Assembly (NCBI RefSeq): GCF_004363315.1
Contig: NZ_SNYL01000001.1
Location: forward strand, 15,885 to 79,884
Direction of reading: 5' to 3'
From: Tepidicella xavieri
GTDB lineage: Bacteria > Pseudomonadota > Gammaproteobacteria > Burkholderiales > Burkholderiaceae_C
DNA length: 64,000 nucleotides
The notes beneath the pieces are model-generated. The model searched no databases. It was given only the letters and a program-made list of their open reading frames with translations, and had not been told where the DNA came from. The position numbers and the translations under genes were made by a program. Positions 29,328-37,680 of this stretch are shown here, piece by piece. Position 1 is the stretch's first letter, and each line of letters begins with the position of its first letter.

Positions 29328-29708
29328 ATGAAGCCCGCCTTGCATGTGACGCCGCTGGAGGAGCGCACCCGGTTCCGCATCCAGATCAAGCACGCCGTGG
29401 CCATCGGGCCGGGCAAGGCGGATGTGCTGCAAGGCATTGCCGAGACGGGGTCGATCGCCGAAGCGGGGCGGCGTCTGGGCATGAGCTACCAGCGCGTGTG
29501 GTCGCTCGTGGAGGCGATGAACCGGGACTTCGTAGAGCCACTGGTGCACAAGCAGCGTGGGGGTTCCGCTGGCGGCGGCGCCACGCTGACCCCGATGGGC
29601 CAGCGCGTGCTGGCGCTTTACCGCGCGGTGGAGCGCCAGGCCCAGCAGGCCATCGAAGCCCCGCTGGGCGAGTTGGTGCGGCTGATCCGAACCGCCGATC
29701 AGCCGTAG
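29328..29708 (+). CDS. modE: Molybdenum-responsive regulator ModE, DNA-binding domain only
   Basis: A 126-residue LysR-like winged helix protein of the ModE N-terminal type. The helix-turn-helix is in LQGIAETGSIAEAGRRLGMSYQRVWSLVEAMN, and GGGATLTPMGQRVLALY is the conserved wing region. The C-terminal di-MOP molybdate-sensing domain of E. coli ModE is absent. Single-domain ModE proteins are known, but how molybdate is sensed by them is less clear. It is divergent from modABC and its last 10 bases overlap the end of the convergent FAD oxidoreductase gene. Confidence 0.88.
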   Translation: MKPALHVTPLEERTRFRIQIKHAVAIGPGKADVLQGIAETGSIAEAGRRLGMSYQRVWSLVEAMNRDFVEPLVHKQRGGSAGGGATLTPMGQRVLALYRAVERQAQQAIEAPLGELVRLIRTADQP

Positions 29709-31579
29709 GCCAGGGCAGCGCGGGCGCCCCGGTCGGGCGGTGGGGCCTCGATGCCCAGTGCATGGCAGGCCAGCGCTTCGGCCACTCGCAGGCCGTCCAC
29801 CCCGGCCGACAGGATTCCGCCCGCGTAGCCCGCGCCTTCCCCCGCCGGGTACAGGCCGCGCACGTTCAGGCTTTGGTAGTCGTCTCCACGGGTGATGCGC
29901 AACGGCGACGAGGTGCGTGTTTCCACCCCGGTCATCACCGCATCGGGCATGTCGTAGCCCTTGATCTGGCGGCCGAAGGCGGGCAGGGCCTCGCGCATGG
30001 CTTGCACCGCGTAGGCGGGCAGCACGTCGGCCAGGTTGCCCAGGCGCACTCCCGGTTTGTAGGAGGGCAGCACCGTGCCGAAAGCGCTGGAGGGGCGGTC
30101 GGCCAGGAAGTCGCCCACCCGTTGCCCAGGGGCCTGGTAGTCGCCGCCTCCCGCTTCGAATGCCCGGCTTTCCAACTGGCGCTGCAACACCACGCCAGCC
30201 AAGGGGTGGATGCGTCCCTGGGCGTGCCCGGCCTGGGCCTGGGCGGCGTAGCGGGCGCCGTCGGCCGCGCCGAAAGCGGCCACCCAGGCGTCGGTGTCTA
30301 GCGGAAAGTCGGTCGGGTCGATGCCTACCACCATGCCGGCATTGGCGTTGCGCTCCGCCCGCGAGTATTGGCTCATGCCGTTGGTCACAACCCGCTGCGG
30401 TTCGCTGGTGGCCGCCACCACCGTGCCGCCGGGGCACATGCAAAAGCTGTACACCGTCCGGCCGTTGCTGGCGTGGTGCACGAGTTTGTAGTCGGCAGCG
30501 CCCAGCAGCGGGTGCCCGGCGTGACGGCCCCAGCGGGCACGGTCGATCACGCTTTGCGGATGTTCGATGCGCACCCCGATGGAAAACGGCTTGGGCTCTA
30601 GGTACACGCCAGCGTCGTGCAGCTGGGCGAAGGTGTCGCGTGAGCTGTGGCCCAGCGCCAGCACCACCCGCTCGGCGGCCAAGGTGTATGCCGTGCCGCT
30701 GGCCATGTCCAGCACCTGCAAGCCGCGCAAGCGCATGCCGGCAAAGCCGGGGGGCGCGGGCGCCGCCGGGTCGGGCTCGCAGCACAGGGCGGTGACCTTG
30801 TGCTGGAAGCGGATCTCGCCGCCCAGCGCCACGATTTTCTCGCGCAAGGCCTCGACCACCTTCACGAGCTTGAACGTCCCGATGTGGGGGTGCGCCATGT
30901 AGAGAATTTCGGGCGGCGCGCCGGCGTCCACGAACTCCTGCATCACCTTGCGGCCCAGGAAGCGCGGGTCTTTGATCTGGCTGTAGAGCTTGCCATCGGA
31001 AAACAGGCCGGCGCCGCCTTCGCCGAACTGCACGTTGGACTCAGGGGTGAGCACCTTTTTGCGCCACAGGCCCCAGGTGTCCTTGGTGCGCTCGCGCACT
31101 GGCTTGCCCCGTTCGAGCACGATGGGCCGCAAGCCCATTTGCGCCAAGGCCAAAGCGGCAAACAGCCCGCAGGGCCCCAGGCCCACGACGACCGGCCGCG
31201 CCTCGGTCTGGGCGGGCCAGCCGGCTGGCGCGTGGGCCGGGGGGCGCCAGCGCATGTCGGGTGTCGGCTGGATGTGGGGATGGCCGGCATGGCGTTGCAG
31301 CAACTCGGCTTCCAGCGCCGGGTCGGCCAGCGCCACGTCCACGATGAAGACGGCCAGCAGCTCGGGCTTGCGGGCATCGAAGCTGCGCTTGTGCACGTGC
31401 AGGTGGGCGATGGCCGTTTCAGGCACGCCCAGGGCTTGGGCGGCCAGCGCGGTCAGCGCCGCAACCGGGTGCGGGGGCGGCAGGCGGTCGGCTGCGGTTT
31501 CGGCGGGCGCGTCGGCGGCCCGGCGCTCCTCGACGGGCAGGGCCGCCAGGGGCAGTTTCAATTCGGCAATGCGGATCAT
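29699..31579 (-). CDS. FAD-dependent oxidoreductase (COG2509-type)
   Basis: A 626-residue NAD(P)/FAD-dependent protein of an uncharacterised dehydrogenase family. The first 110 residues form a separate domain (IAHLHVHKRSFDARKPELL), followed by the dinucleotide fold at VVVGLGPCGLFAALAL (about residue 130). QFGEGGAGLFSDGKLYSQI, VLALGHSSRDTFAQL and CMCPGGTVVAATS are recurrent stretches. The C-terminus has GVETRTSSPLRI and YPAGEGAGYAGGI. Substrate is unknown. It ends inside the modE stop region (convergent) and its start is 71 bases before rnpB on the opposite strand. Confidence 0.82.
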   Translation of the reverse strand: MIRIAELKLPLAALPVEERRAADAPAETAADRLPPPHPVAALTALAAQALGVPETAIAHLHVHKRSFDARKPELLAVFIVDVALADPALEAELLQRHAGHPHIQPTPDMRWRPPAHAPAGWPAQTEARPVVVGLGPCGLFAALALAQMGLRPIVLERGKPVRERTKDTWGLWRKKVLTPESNVQFGEGGAGLFSDGKLYSQIKDPRFLGRKVMQEFVDAGAPPEILYMAHPHIGTFKLVKVVEALREKIVALGGEIRFQHKVTALCCEPDPAAPAPPGFAGMRLRGLQVLDMASGTAYTLAAERVVLALGHSSRDTFAQLHDAGVYLEPKPFSIGVRIEHPQSVIDRARWGRHAGHPLLGAADYKLVHHASNGRTVYSFCMCPGGTVVAATSEPQRVVTNGMSQYSRAERNANAGMVVGIDPTDFPLDTDAWVAAFGAADGARYAAQAQAGHAQGRIHPLAGVVLQRQLESRAFEAGGGDYQAPGQRVGDFLADRPSSAFGTVLPSYKPGVRLGNLADVLPAYAVQAMREALPAFGRQIKGYDMPDAVMTGVETRTSSPLRITRGDDYQSLNVRGLYPAGEGAGYAGGILSAGVDGLRVAEALACHALGIEAPPPDRGARAALAYG

Positions 31580-31637
31580 GACAGGCTCGTATTCATCAAG
31601 CAGTGGCTGCGATGATACGCGCTGCGTTCCATTGGGG

Positions 31638-31643
31638 GATAAT
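31638..31643 (+). promoter_or_regulatory. -10 element of the rnpB promoter
   Basis: GATAAT lies 7 bases before the first base of the RNase P RNA, the right distance for a sigma-70 start at about 31651. The -35 region around 31615 is weak. Confidence 0.5.
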
Positions 31644-31650
31644 CCGAAAG

Positions 31651-32021
31651 GTGAAGCCTGCCAGGCCGCCGCTGGCGCAAGGCCCGAAAGGGCGCGCTGG
31701 AGGAACGTCCGGACTGCACAGGACGGCGTAGCAGCTAACGGCTGCCCACCGTGAGGTGAGGATCAGAGCAACAGAGACGAGTCCCCATGAACCATCCGCT
31801 GCGGTGGCAGGAGCGTGGGGGGTGAAACGGGCAATCTCTACGCGCAGCAACACCAAGTAGGCCAGCCACGGCAGCGGGCAACCGCTGCCGACCCTGTGGT
31901 TCCGCAGGGCGTGCTGGCGGGTAGGTGGCACCGAGCCGCGTGGGCGACCCGCGGCCCAGAGGAATGGCGGTCACATCGGGGCAACCCGATGCACAGAATC
32001 CGGCGTATCGGCAGGCTTCAC
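31651..32021 (+). ncRNA. rnpB: RNase P RNA (type A)
   Basis: About 371 bases forming the catalytic RNA that matures tRNA 5' ends with RnpA. The ends pair perfectly as helix P1: GTGAAGCCTGCC (31651-31662) with GGCAGGCTTCAC (32010-32021). Universal core elements are visible in order: GAGGAACGTCCGGACTG near 31700, CAGAGACGAGTCC near 31773, GGGTGAAACGG near 31821, and ACAGAATCCGGCGTATCGG at the 3' end. A short T tract (32022-32026) follows and serves as terminator. It lies between the divergent FAD oxidoreductase and the convergent NUDIX-MBL gene. Open frames through it are spurious. Confidence 0.97.
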
Positions 32022-32032
32022 TTTTTCTTCCC

Positions 32033-33685
32033 TCACGGCTGCACGGCGCCCAGGCTTTGCAGCCGCTGCACATGGGCCAGCAGCGAGCGCTGGGCCACCG
32101 GCCAGAGGCGCTCGGGCACGTCGTCGTAGGCCAGGCGCACCCAGTCCTCGAGGGTGCCGTGGGGCAATCGTCGCATGGCTTGGGCCACTTTGGCCTCGCG
32201 CTGCAAGCGGTGTTGCTTGAGTTGGGCGATGGCCTGTCGGGCCGCGCCCAGCACATACCCGTGCGCCGGCAGAATGAATTCGATGCCGTAAGCCTCGCAG
32301 GCGGCGTCGAGCCGGTCCAGCGAACGCAGGTAGGCGTCCATGTCGCCGTCGGGTGGGTCGATGACCGTGGTGCTGCCGTTGAGAATGTGGTCGCCGCTGA
32401 ACAGCAACCCGTCTTCTTCCAGCACCAGGCACAGATGGTTGGCCGCATGGCCGGGCGTGTGGATGGCCTGCAGCGTGTGGCAGATGCCATCGCTTTGGCG
32501 CAGGCACAGGCGCTCGCCGTCGGCCAGCACCCGATCGGGGGCGAACTGGCTGTGGGCGCGGGCGGTGGAGGCGCTGGGCAGGCCGAGGATGGGCGGCGCG
32601 CTGCCGTGCCGGGCGCACCAGGCTTGGAGCAGGGCGGCGCCGGGCGCATGGTCGGGGTGGGAATGGGTGCAGACGATGTGGCGGATGTCGCCGCCGGCAG
32701 CCCGCCAGAGCCGCTCCACGTGCGCTGCATCCGCCGGCCCCGGGTCGATCGCGATATATCCGCCGTCCGGGCTGCCCACCAGGTAGCTGTTCGTCCCGGG
32801 GCCGGTCATGAACCCGGGGTTGGGGGCGGTCAGGCGTTGCACGTTTTTCAGCAAGGCCACGGGCTGCTCGCTTTGCCAGTCCAGGTGGTGGGCTATCTGG
32901 CCGTCCGGGCAGGTGAGGGCCAGTTCGCCGAAGGGCGGCTCGTGCTCCATGTAGCGGGCCTCTTTGCCAGCGAGCCAGCCGGCCCGGGGGCAACTCGTCC
33001 ACAGCGGGTCGTCGTGGCTGGCGCAGGCATCCAGCAGGGCTTGCACCGATGCATAGGCTTGGAGGCGCTCCAGCGTTTTGACGGTGGGATAGACCATGAA
33101 GAAGTCGCCGCGTTCGTGGCGGGCGAGGGCATCGGCCGGACGCACCCAGACGGGCTCGAATTGCTCCCGGTCGTCGGCAATGGGCGTCTGGCCTTCGGGC
33201 ATGCGGGCCACGAGGAAAGGCACGTCGAAGCGCCGGGGCAGATCCCGGTCGGTGATCCAGCGTGCCAGCACGAACACCTCATCGGTGGCCAGCCGCCATT
33301 GGCGCGCCTGACACTGGGGCCACAGGGGCGCATGCCGGTCTGCGGTGGCCAGATCGCTGGCCGTGACCCAGGCGCCGTCGGGCCGTCGGGCCAGCAGCAC
33401 GCCCAGTTCCTCGAAGCTTTCGCGCACGGCGGCCAGGGCGGTGATCAGCGTGTCGTCCGTTTGCCCGTCACGGCGTTGCGCGCAGGCCAGGCCTTGCGCG
33501 TCCTGGGCGTCGATCGTCCCGCCCGGGAACACATACGCGCCGGGCGCAAAGCTGGCTTGGGTGGAGCGCCGGGTCATCAGCACCTCGGGGCCTGTGGCGC
33601 TGTCGCGCAGCAGCAGCAAGGTGGCGGCGGGGCGCAACGGCGCGGGCGTCTGCGGGGGGTGCAACAGTTGCGAGGCGCGGGGCAT
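32033..33685 (-). CDS. Fused NUDIX hydrolase and metallo-beta-lactamase-fold hydrolase
   Basis: A 550-residue two-domain protein. Residues about 15-255 resemble a NUDIX hydrolase: AYVFPGGTIDAQD and AAVRESFEELGVLLA give a Nudix-box-like GG and REx2EE pattern. Residues about 285-470 form an MBL hydrolase with the metal site THSHPDHAPG, HTPGHAANHL and FSGDHIL, similar to RNase Z/LACTB2-like proteins. A C-terminal helical extension (REAKVAQAMRRLPHGTLED) resembles the LACTB2 winged tail. Such fusions occur in Comamonadaceae; the reaction is unknown. The start at MPRASQLLHP was chosen over an upstream extension. It converges with rnpB. Confidence 0.8.
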   Translation of the reverse strand: MPRASQLLHPPQTPAPLRPAATLLLLRDSATGPEVLMTRRSTQASFAPGAYVFPGGTIDAQDAQGLACAQRRDGQTDDTLITALAAVRESFEELGVLLARRPDGAWVTASDLATADRHAPLWPQCQARQWRLATDEVFVLARWITDRDLPRRFDVPFLVARMPEGQTPIADDREQFEPVWVRPADALARHERGDFFMVYPTVKTLERLQAYASVQALLDACASHDDPLWTSCPRAGWLAGKEARYMEHEPPFGELALTCPDGQIAHHLDWQSEQPVALLKNVQRLTAPNPGFMTGPGTNSYLVGSPDGGYIAIDPGPADAAHVERLWRAAGGDIRHIVCTHSHPDHAPGAALLQAWCARHGSAPPILGLPSASTARAHSQFAPDRVLADGERLCLRQSDGICHTLQAIHTPGHAANHLCLVLEEDGLLFSGDHILNGSTTVIDPPDGDMDAYLRSLDRLDAACEAYGIEFILPAHGYVLGAARQAIAQLKQHRLQREAKVAQAMRRLPHGTLEDWVRLAYDDVPERLWPVAQRSLLAHVQRLQSLGAVQP

Positions 33686-33814
33686 GGCGGTCTCCGAAAA
33701 GGCGTCAGGGGCTGGTGACAATGGTAATCGTGTGTAACGAAACGGGGTGCCAGTTCCCATTTAGGGGGGTGCCCCGGGATAATGGGAGTCTGGTTCATCA
33801 ACAGGAGGATCGTC

Positions 33815-34483
33815 ATGTATCCGATCGGACGTCAGACGCTATGGACCGCCGCGGCGGTGGCGGTGCTCGTGGGCGCGGCCGGCTGCGCCAACATGACCGA
33901 GGAGCAGCAACGAGGCACGGCCCGGGGGGCCGCCATCGGGGCGGCGGCCGGTGCCGTTCTTGGGGCCGTGACCGATGGCAGCAAAGGGGCCGTGCGGGGC
34001 GCGGCCATTGGCGCGGGGGTGGGGGCCGTGGGCGGGCACATCTGGTCCACCCGCATGGAAGAGCAAAAGCGCCGCATGGAGGAAAGCACCCGAGGCACGG
34101 GGGTGGAAGTCACGCAGACGGCCGACAACCAGCTCAAGCTCAACATCCCGAGCGATGTGTCGTTTGCTGTCGGCCGGGCCGACATCCAGCCCAACTTCCG
34201 GCCCATCCTCGACACCTTTGCCCAGGGCATGGTGCGCAACCCTGAGGCGCGCGTGCTCATCGTCGGCCATACCGACAGCACCGGCTCCGATGCGATCAAC
34301 AACCCACTGTCGATCAACCGGGCGGCCAGCGTGCGCGACTACCTCGCCGCCCGTGGCGTGCCGATCTCGTCGATGACCATCGATGGCCGCGGCTCGCGCG
34401 AGCCGGTGGCCAGCAACGACACCGCCGAAGGCCGCGCCCGCAACCGGCGTGTCGAGATCTTCATGGCCGAACCGGCCCGTTGA
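33815..34483 (+). CDS. OmpA-family lipoprotein with glycine-zipper domain
   Basis: A 222-residue outer-membrane lipoprotein. The signal peptide ends in a lipobox, VLVGAAGC, with the acylated Cys at about residue 25. A glycine-zipper segment follows ([20 protein letters not shown] and a second copy, about residues 35-75). The C-terminal OmpA domain (about 110-222) contains [14 protein letters not shown] and [15 protein letters not shown], the peptidoglycan-binding motif. It resembles YiaD/PAL-type proteins that link the outer membrane to peptidoglycan. AGGAGG lies 10 bases before the ATG. A -10-like GATAAT is at 33778-33783. dapF follows after 64 bases. Confidence 0.88.
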   Translation: MYPIGRQTLWTAAAVAVLVGAAGCANMTEEQQRGTARGAAIGAAAGAVLGAVTDGSKGAVRGAAIGAGVGAVGGHIWSTRMEEQKRRMEESTRGTGVEVTQTADNQLKLNIPSDVSFAVGRADIQPNFRPILDTFAQGMVRNPEARVLIVGHTDSTGSDAINNPLSINRAASVRDYLAARGVPISSMTIDGRGSREPVASNDTAEGRARNRRVEIFMAEPAR

Positions 34484-34547
34484 TGGGTGCCTGGATGGGC
34501 GCGGGAATCGGGCGCCGGATGCGGCAGCCGTGCCCGATAATGGCGCC

Positions 34548-35432
34548 ATGCGGATTCCGTTCACCAAGATGCAAGGCGCCGGCAACGATTTCGTCGTGCT
34601 CGACGAAACGCAGCAGGCCTATGGCCTGACGCCCGCCCAATACCGTTTTCTTGCCGACCGGCATTTTGGGGTCGGGGCCGATCAAATCCTGAGCGTGCGG
34701 CCCGCTCCCCATCCGGGCGTCGATTTTGCCTACGTCATCCACAACGCCGATGGCGGCGAGGTGGAAAACTGTGGCAACGGCGCCCGCTGCTTCGTGCGTT
34801 TCGTGCACGACCGTGGGCTGACCGCGCGGCGGCAGGTCCGGGTGCAGGTGCATGGCGGCGTCATGACCTTGCAGCTCGATGACGATGGCCGCGTCACGGT
34901 GGACATGGGGCCGCCGGTGTTCGACCTGCCCCGCATCCCCTTCGATCCGCAGGGCTTGACGCCACGTTTCGTGGGCGCCTGGGAGGTGTGGCCGTTGCCG
35001 TTGGCCTGGATGGGTGGCATGGCCGAGGTGCCGGTGTCGGTGCTGTCGATGGGCAATCCCCATGCCGTCTGGCGGGTGGACGATGTGGATGCCGCGCCGG
35101 TGGCCGACTGGGGGCCGCTGATCGAGCGCCATGCGAACTTCCCCCGCCGCGTCAATGCCGGCTTCCTGCAGGTGCTCGACCGGCGCACGGCGCGGCTGCG
35201 GGTGTTCGAGCGCGGCGTGGGCGAGACGCTGGCCTGCGGCACCGGCGCCTGCGCGGCCGTGGTGGCCGGCATTCGCCACGGCTGGCTCGACGAGCGGGTG
35301 GACGTGCGCCTGCCCGGTGGCACGCTGACCATCGCCTGGGCCGCCTCCCAGGGGCTCGACGCCCCGGTGCTCATGACCGGGCCGGCCGAGCCGGTTTTCG
35401 AGGGCGTCATCGACGTGCCAGACCTCCCCTGA
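34548..35432 (+). CDS. dapF: Diaminopimelate epimerase
   Basis: A 294-residue cofactor-independent epimerase converting LL- to meso-diaminopimelate for lysine and peptidoglycan synthesis. The two active-site cysteines are in [10 protein letters not shown] (near residue 75) and LACGTGACA (near 227). [15 protein letters not shown] is the N-terminal signature. The product supplies the MurE encoded at 50503, which has the DAP-type DNPR motif. The order dapF-DUF484-xerC is the same as in E. coli. The upstream open frame belongs to the preceding gene's opposite reading. Confidence 0.96.
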   Translation: MRIPFTKMQGAGNDFVVLDETQQAYGLTPAQYRFLADRHFGVGADQILSVRPAPHPGVDFAYVIHNADGGEVENCGNGARCFVRFVHDRGLTARRQVRVQVHGGVMTLQLDDDGRVTVDMGPPVFDLPRIPFDPQGLTPRFVGAWEVWPLPLAWMGGMAEVPVSVLSMGNPHAVWRVDDVDAAPVADWGPLIERHANFPRRVNAGFLQVLDRRTARLRVFERGVGETLACGTGACAAVVAGIRHGWLDERVDVRLPGGTLTIAWAASQGLDAPVLMTGPAEPVFEGVIDVPDLP

Positions 35433-35455
35433 CCTTTCTTGTTCCGGAGCCGATC

Positions 35456-36139
35456 TTGGACCACCCACACACCATCCCCCCCATCACCGAAGACGACATC
35501 GCCCAGTTTTTGGTCAACACGCCTGGTTTTTTCGAGCGCCACGCCGAAGTGCTGGCCAGCGTGCAGCTGACCAGCCCTCACGGGCAGCGCGCCGTCAGTC
35601 TGCAGGAGCGGCAGGCCGAGATGCTGCGCGAAAAGATCCGACACCTCGAGCTCAAGGCCGCCGAGATGATCCGCCACGGGCAGGAGAATGTGGTCATCGC
35701 CGACCACTTGCACCGCTGGACGCGCGGGCTGTTCATGGTGCGCCAGCCGGATGAGCTGCCCCAGGCCGTGGTGGAGGGCTTGCGCGACGAATTCAACCTG
35801 CCTCAAGTGGCCCTGCGGCTGTGGGACTTGCACCCCGACTGGACCGATGCGCCGTTTTGCCAGGGGGTCAGCGCCGACGCCAAGGCCTTTGCCCAGTCGC
35901 TGGCGCAGCCTTATTGCGGGGCCAACCCGGGGCTGGAAGCGGCGAACTGGCTGCCTGAGCCGCAGGCGGCGGCTTCGCTGGCGCTGCTGCCCTTGCGGCC
36001 CGCGGCCGAGGAGCCGGTGTTCGGGCTGCTGGTGCTGGCCTCGGACGACCCGCGGCGCTTCCATGCCCAGATGGGGACCGATTTCCTGCAGCGCATCGCC
36101 GAACTGGCCGCCGCCGCTTTATCGCGGCTGCAACCCTGA
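35456..36139 (+). CDS. DUF484 family protein
   Basis: A 227-residue protein of the DUF484 family, which has a GAF-like fold. Conserved features are ITEDDIAQFLVNTPGFFERHAEVLA at the N-terminus, SLQERQAEMLREKIRHLE as a coiled-coil helix, and LLVLASDDPRRFHAQMGTDFLQRI at the C-terminus. It is always found between dapF and xerC in many proteobacteria but its function is not established. The start is a TTG at 35456, with GGAG about 8 bases before it; no ATG is available nearby. It is 23 bases after dapF. Confidence 0.85.
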   Translation: MDHPHTIPPITEDDIAQFLVNTPGFFERHAEVLASVQLTSPHGQRAVSLQERQAEMLREKIRHLELKAAEMIRHGQENVVIADHLHRWTRGLFMVRQPDELPQAVVEGLRDEFNLPQVALRLWDLHPDWTDAPFCQGVSADAKAFAQSLAQPYCGANPGLEAANWLPEPQAAASLALLPLRPAAEEPVFGLLVLASDDPRRFHAQMGTDFLQRIAELAAAALSRLQP

Positions 36140-36162
36140 GCCTGTCCGACAGGCCGCTTGCC

Positions 36163-37104
36163 GTGAGCGCCGCGCCCGACGATTCGCTGATTGTCCGTTA
36201 CCTGGACCATGTGCGGGTGGAAAAGCGCCTGTCGGCCCGCACCCAGGCGCTGTATGCCCGGCATTTGCAGGTCTTGCGTGAGCAATGCCAGCAGGCTGGC
36301 CTGGCCTGGGACCAGGTGCGTGAGGCCCATGTGCGGCGCTGGGCGGCCGAGCTGCGCGCGCGAGGGCTGCACCCGCGCAGCGTGGCGCTGGCCCTGTCGT
36401 GCTGGCGCGGGTTCTACACCTGGCAGGGGCGGCAGGGGCTGATCCGGCAGCACCCGGTGCAAGGGGTGCGTGCGCCCAAGGCCGCCAAGCCGCTGCCCAA
36501 GGCGTTGGCGGTGGAGGAAGCCCTGCGGCTGGCTGGCCATGCCCCGGACGCTGCCGCCAGCGACTGGCAGGCCGTCCAGGACCGCTGCATGGTCGAGCTG
36601 CTCTATGGCAGCGGTCTGCGCATTGCCGAACTGCTGGGCCTGGACCGGCGCTATCACCCCCAGGCGCGGGGCTGGATAGACCGTGCGGCCGCCGAAGTGC
36701 ACGTGTGCGGCAAGGGGGGAAAGTGGCGCGCCGTGCCGCTGGGCTCAGCCGCTGCGCAGGCGCTGGACGAATGGCTGACCGCGCGTGCGCAGATGGGCTT
36801 GCCGGTCGATGGCGAGGCCCTGTTCCTCGGTGCCCGCGGGCAGCGGCTCACGCCCCAGGTGGCGCGTCGCCGTCTGCAGACCTGGGCCCTGGCCGCCGGC
36901 CTGCCCAACCGGGTGCATCCCCACATGCTGCGGCACAGCTTCGCCACCCACATCCTGCAATCCAGCGCCGATCTGCGCGCGGTGCAGGAACTGCTGGGCC
37001 ATGCCCACATCGGCACCACCCAGGTCTATACCCGGCTGGATTTCCAACATCTCAGCCGGGTGTACGAGGCGGCTCACCCTAGGGCGCGGCGCACGGCCAA
37101 GTAA
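36163..37104 (+). CDS. xerC: Tyrosine recombinase XerC
   Basis: A 313-residue site-specific recombinase that with XerD resolves chromosome dimers at dif. The N-terminal SAM-like domain covers about residues 8-95. The catalytic residues are visible: Arg in YGSGLRIAELLGLD, Lys in GKGGKWRAVPLG, HxxR in HPHMLRHSFATH, His in LLGHAHIGTTQ and the nucleophile Tyr in VYTRLDF. It starts at a GTG, MSAAPDDSLIVRYL. Its place after dapF-DUF484 supports XerC rather than XerD or a phage integrase. Confidence 0.94.
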   Translation: MSAAPDDSLIVRYLDHVRVEKRLSARTQALYARHLQVLREQCQQAGLAWDQVREAHVRRWAAELRARGLHPRSVALALSCWRGFYTWQGRQGLIRQHPVQGVRAPKAAKPLPKALAVEEALRLAGHAPDAAASDWQAVQDRCMVELLYGSGLRIAELLGLDRRYHPQARGWIDRAAAEVHVCGKGGKWRAVPLGSAAAQALDEWLTARAQMGLPVDGEALFLGARGQRLTPQVARRRLQTWALAAGLPNRVHPHMLRHSFATHILQSSADLRAVQELLGHAHIGTTQVYTRLDFQHLSRVYEAAHPRARRTAK

Positions 37105-37192
37105 CCCTACCTACGCCAGTGTTTTTCGCCGCGCGGCACCGAGTGCGCCAGAATGGACGACGCTGTTTTTCCCACAACCCAAGGAGACCCCG

Positions 37193-37621
37193 ATGAAAAC
37201 CTGGCTGATCGCGCTCAAAGCCCTGTGTCTGGGCCTGTTTTTCAGTGCCACCGTTCAAGCGACCGAGCCGGTGAAGGTGGTCTATCACATGAGCGAAGGC
37301 ATCCCCCAGGCCACGCGTGGGCTCAACAACATCCGCAACCATCTGGCGGCCGATCCCTCGGCCAAGATTGTCGTCGTCACCCATGGCTTGGGCATCGACT
37401 TCCTCATCGACGGGGCCGTGAACCAGGCCGACCAGCCCTTTGCGGGCGCCGTGGCCGATCTGGCCTCCAAAGGGGTGCAGTTCTTCGTGTGCAACAACAC
37501 CCTGGTCGGCCGCCAGCTCGATGCCTCCAAGCTGGTGATGGAAGCCAAGATCGTGCCTTCCGGCGTGGCCGAGGTGGCCCGCTTGCAAGCCAAGGAAGGC
37601 TTCGTCTATCTGCGCCCCTGA
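37193..37621 (+). CDS. DsrE-family protein, probably periplasmic
   Basis: A 142-residue protein with a signal peptide (LIALKALCLGLFFSATVQA) followed by a DsrE/DsrF-like domain. PVKVVYHMSEG opens the domain, IVVVTHGLGIDFLIDGA is the core strand-loop, and FFVCNNTLVGRQLD carries the conserved Cys near residue 102. Cytoplasmic DsrE members move sulfur; the exported group in betaproteobacteria has no settled function. AAGGAG precedes the ATG at good distance. The 88-base gap after xerC shows no clear promoter. Confidence 0.8.
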   Translation: MKTWLIALKALCLGLFFSATVQATEPVKVVYHMSEGIPQATRGLNNIRNHLAADPSAKIVVVTHGLGIDFLIDGAVNQADQPFAGAVADLASKGVQFFVCNNTLVGRQLDASKLVMEAKIVPSGVAEVARLQAKEGFVYLRP

Positions 37622-37680
37622 GCGCTGCGAGCCCCGCCGCGGCTTGGGGGCCTGCCGTGGCGTCGGCACAATAGCGCCCC

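Noticed and set aside
31651-32021. Several open frames crossing 31.7-32.0 kb
   Set aside because: They run through the RNase P RNA, whose P1 helix and core sequences are unmistakable.
36163-37104. Phage or island integrase
   Set aside because: The tyrosine recombinase is in the dapF-DUF484-xerC context with no attachment-site repeats or phage genes, so it is the chromosomal XerC.
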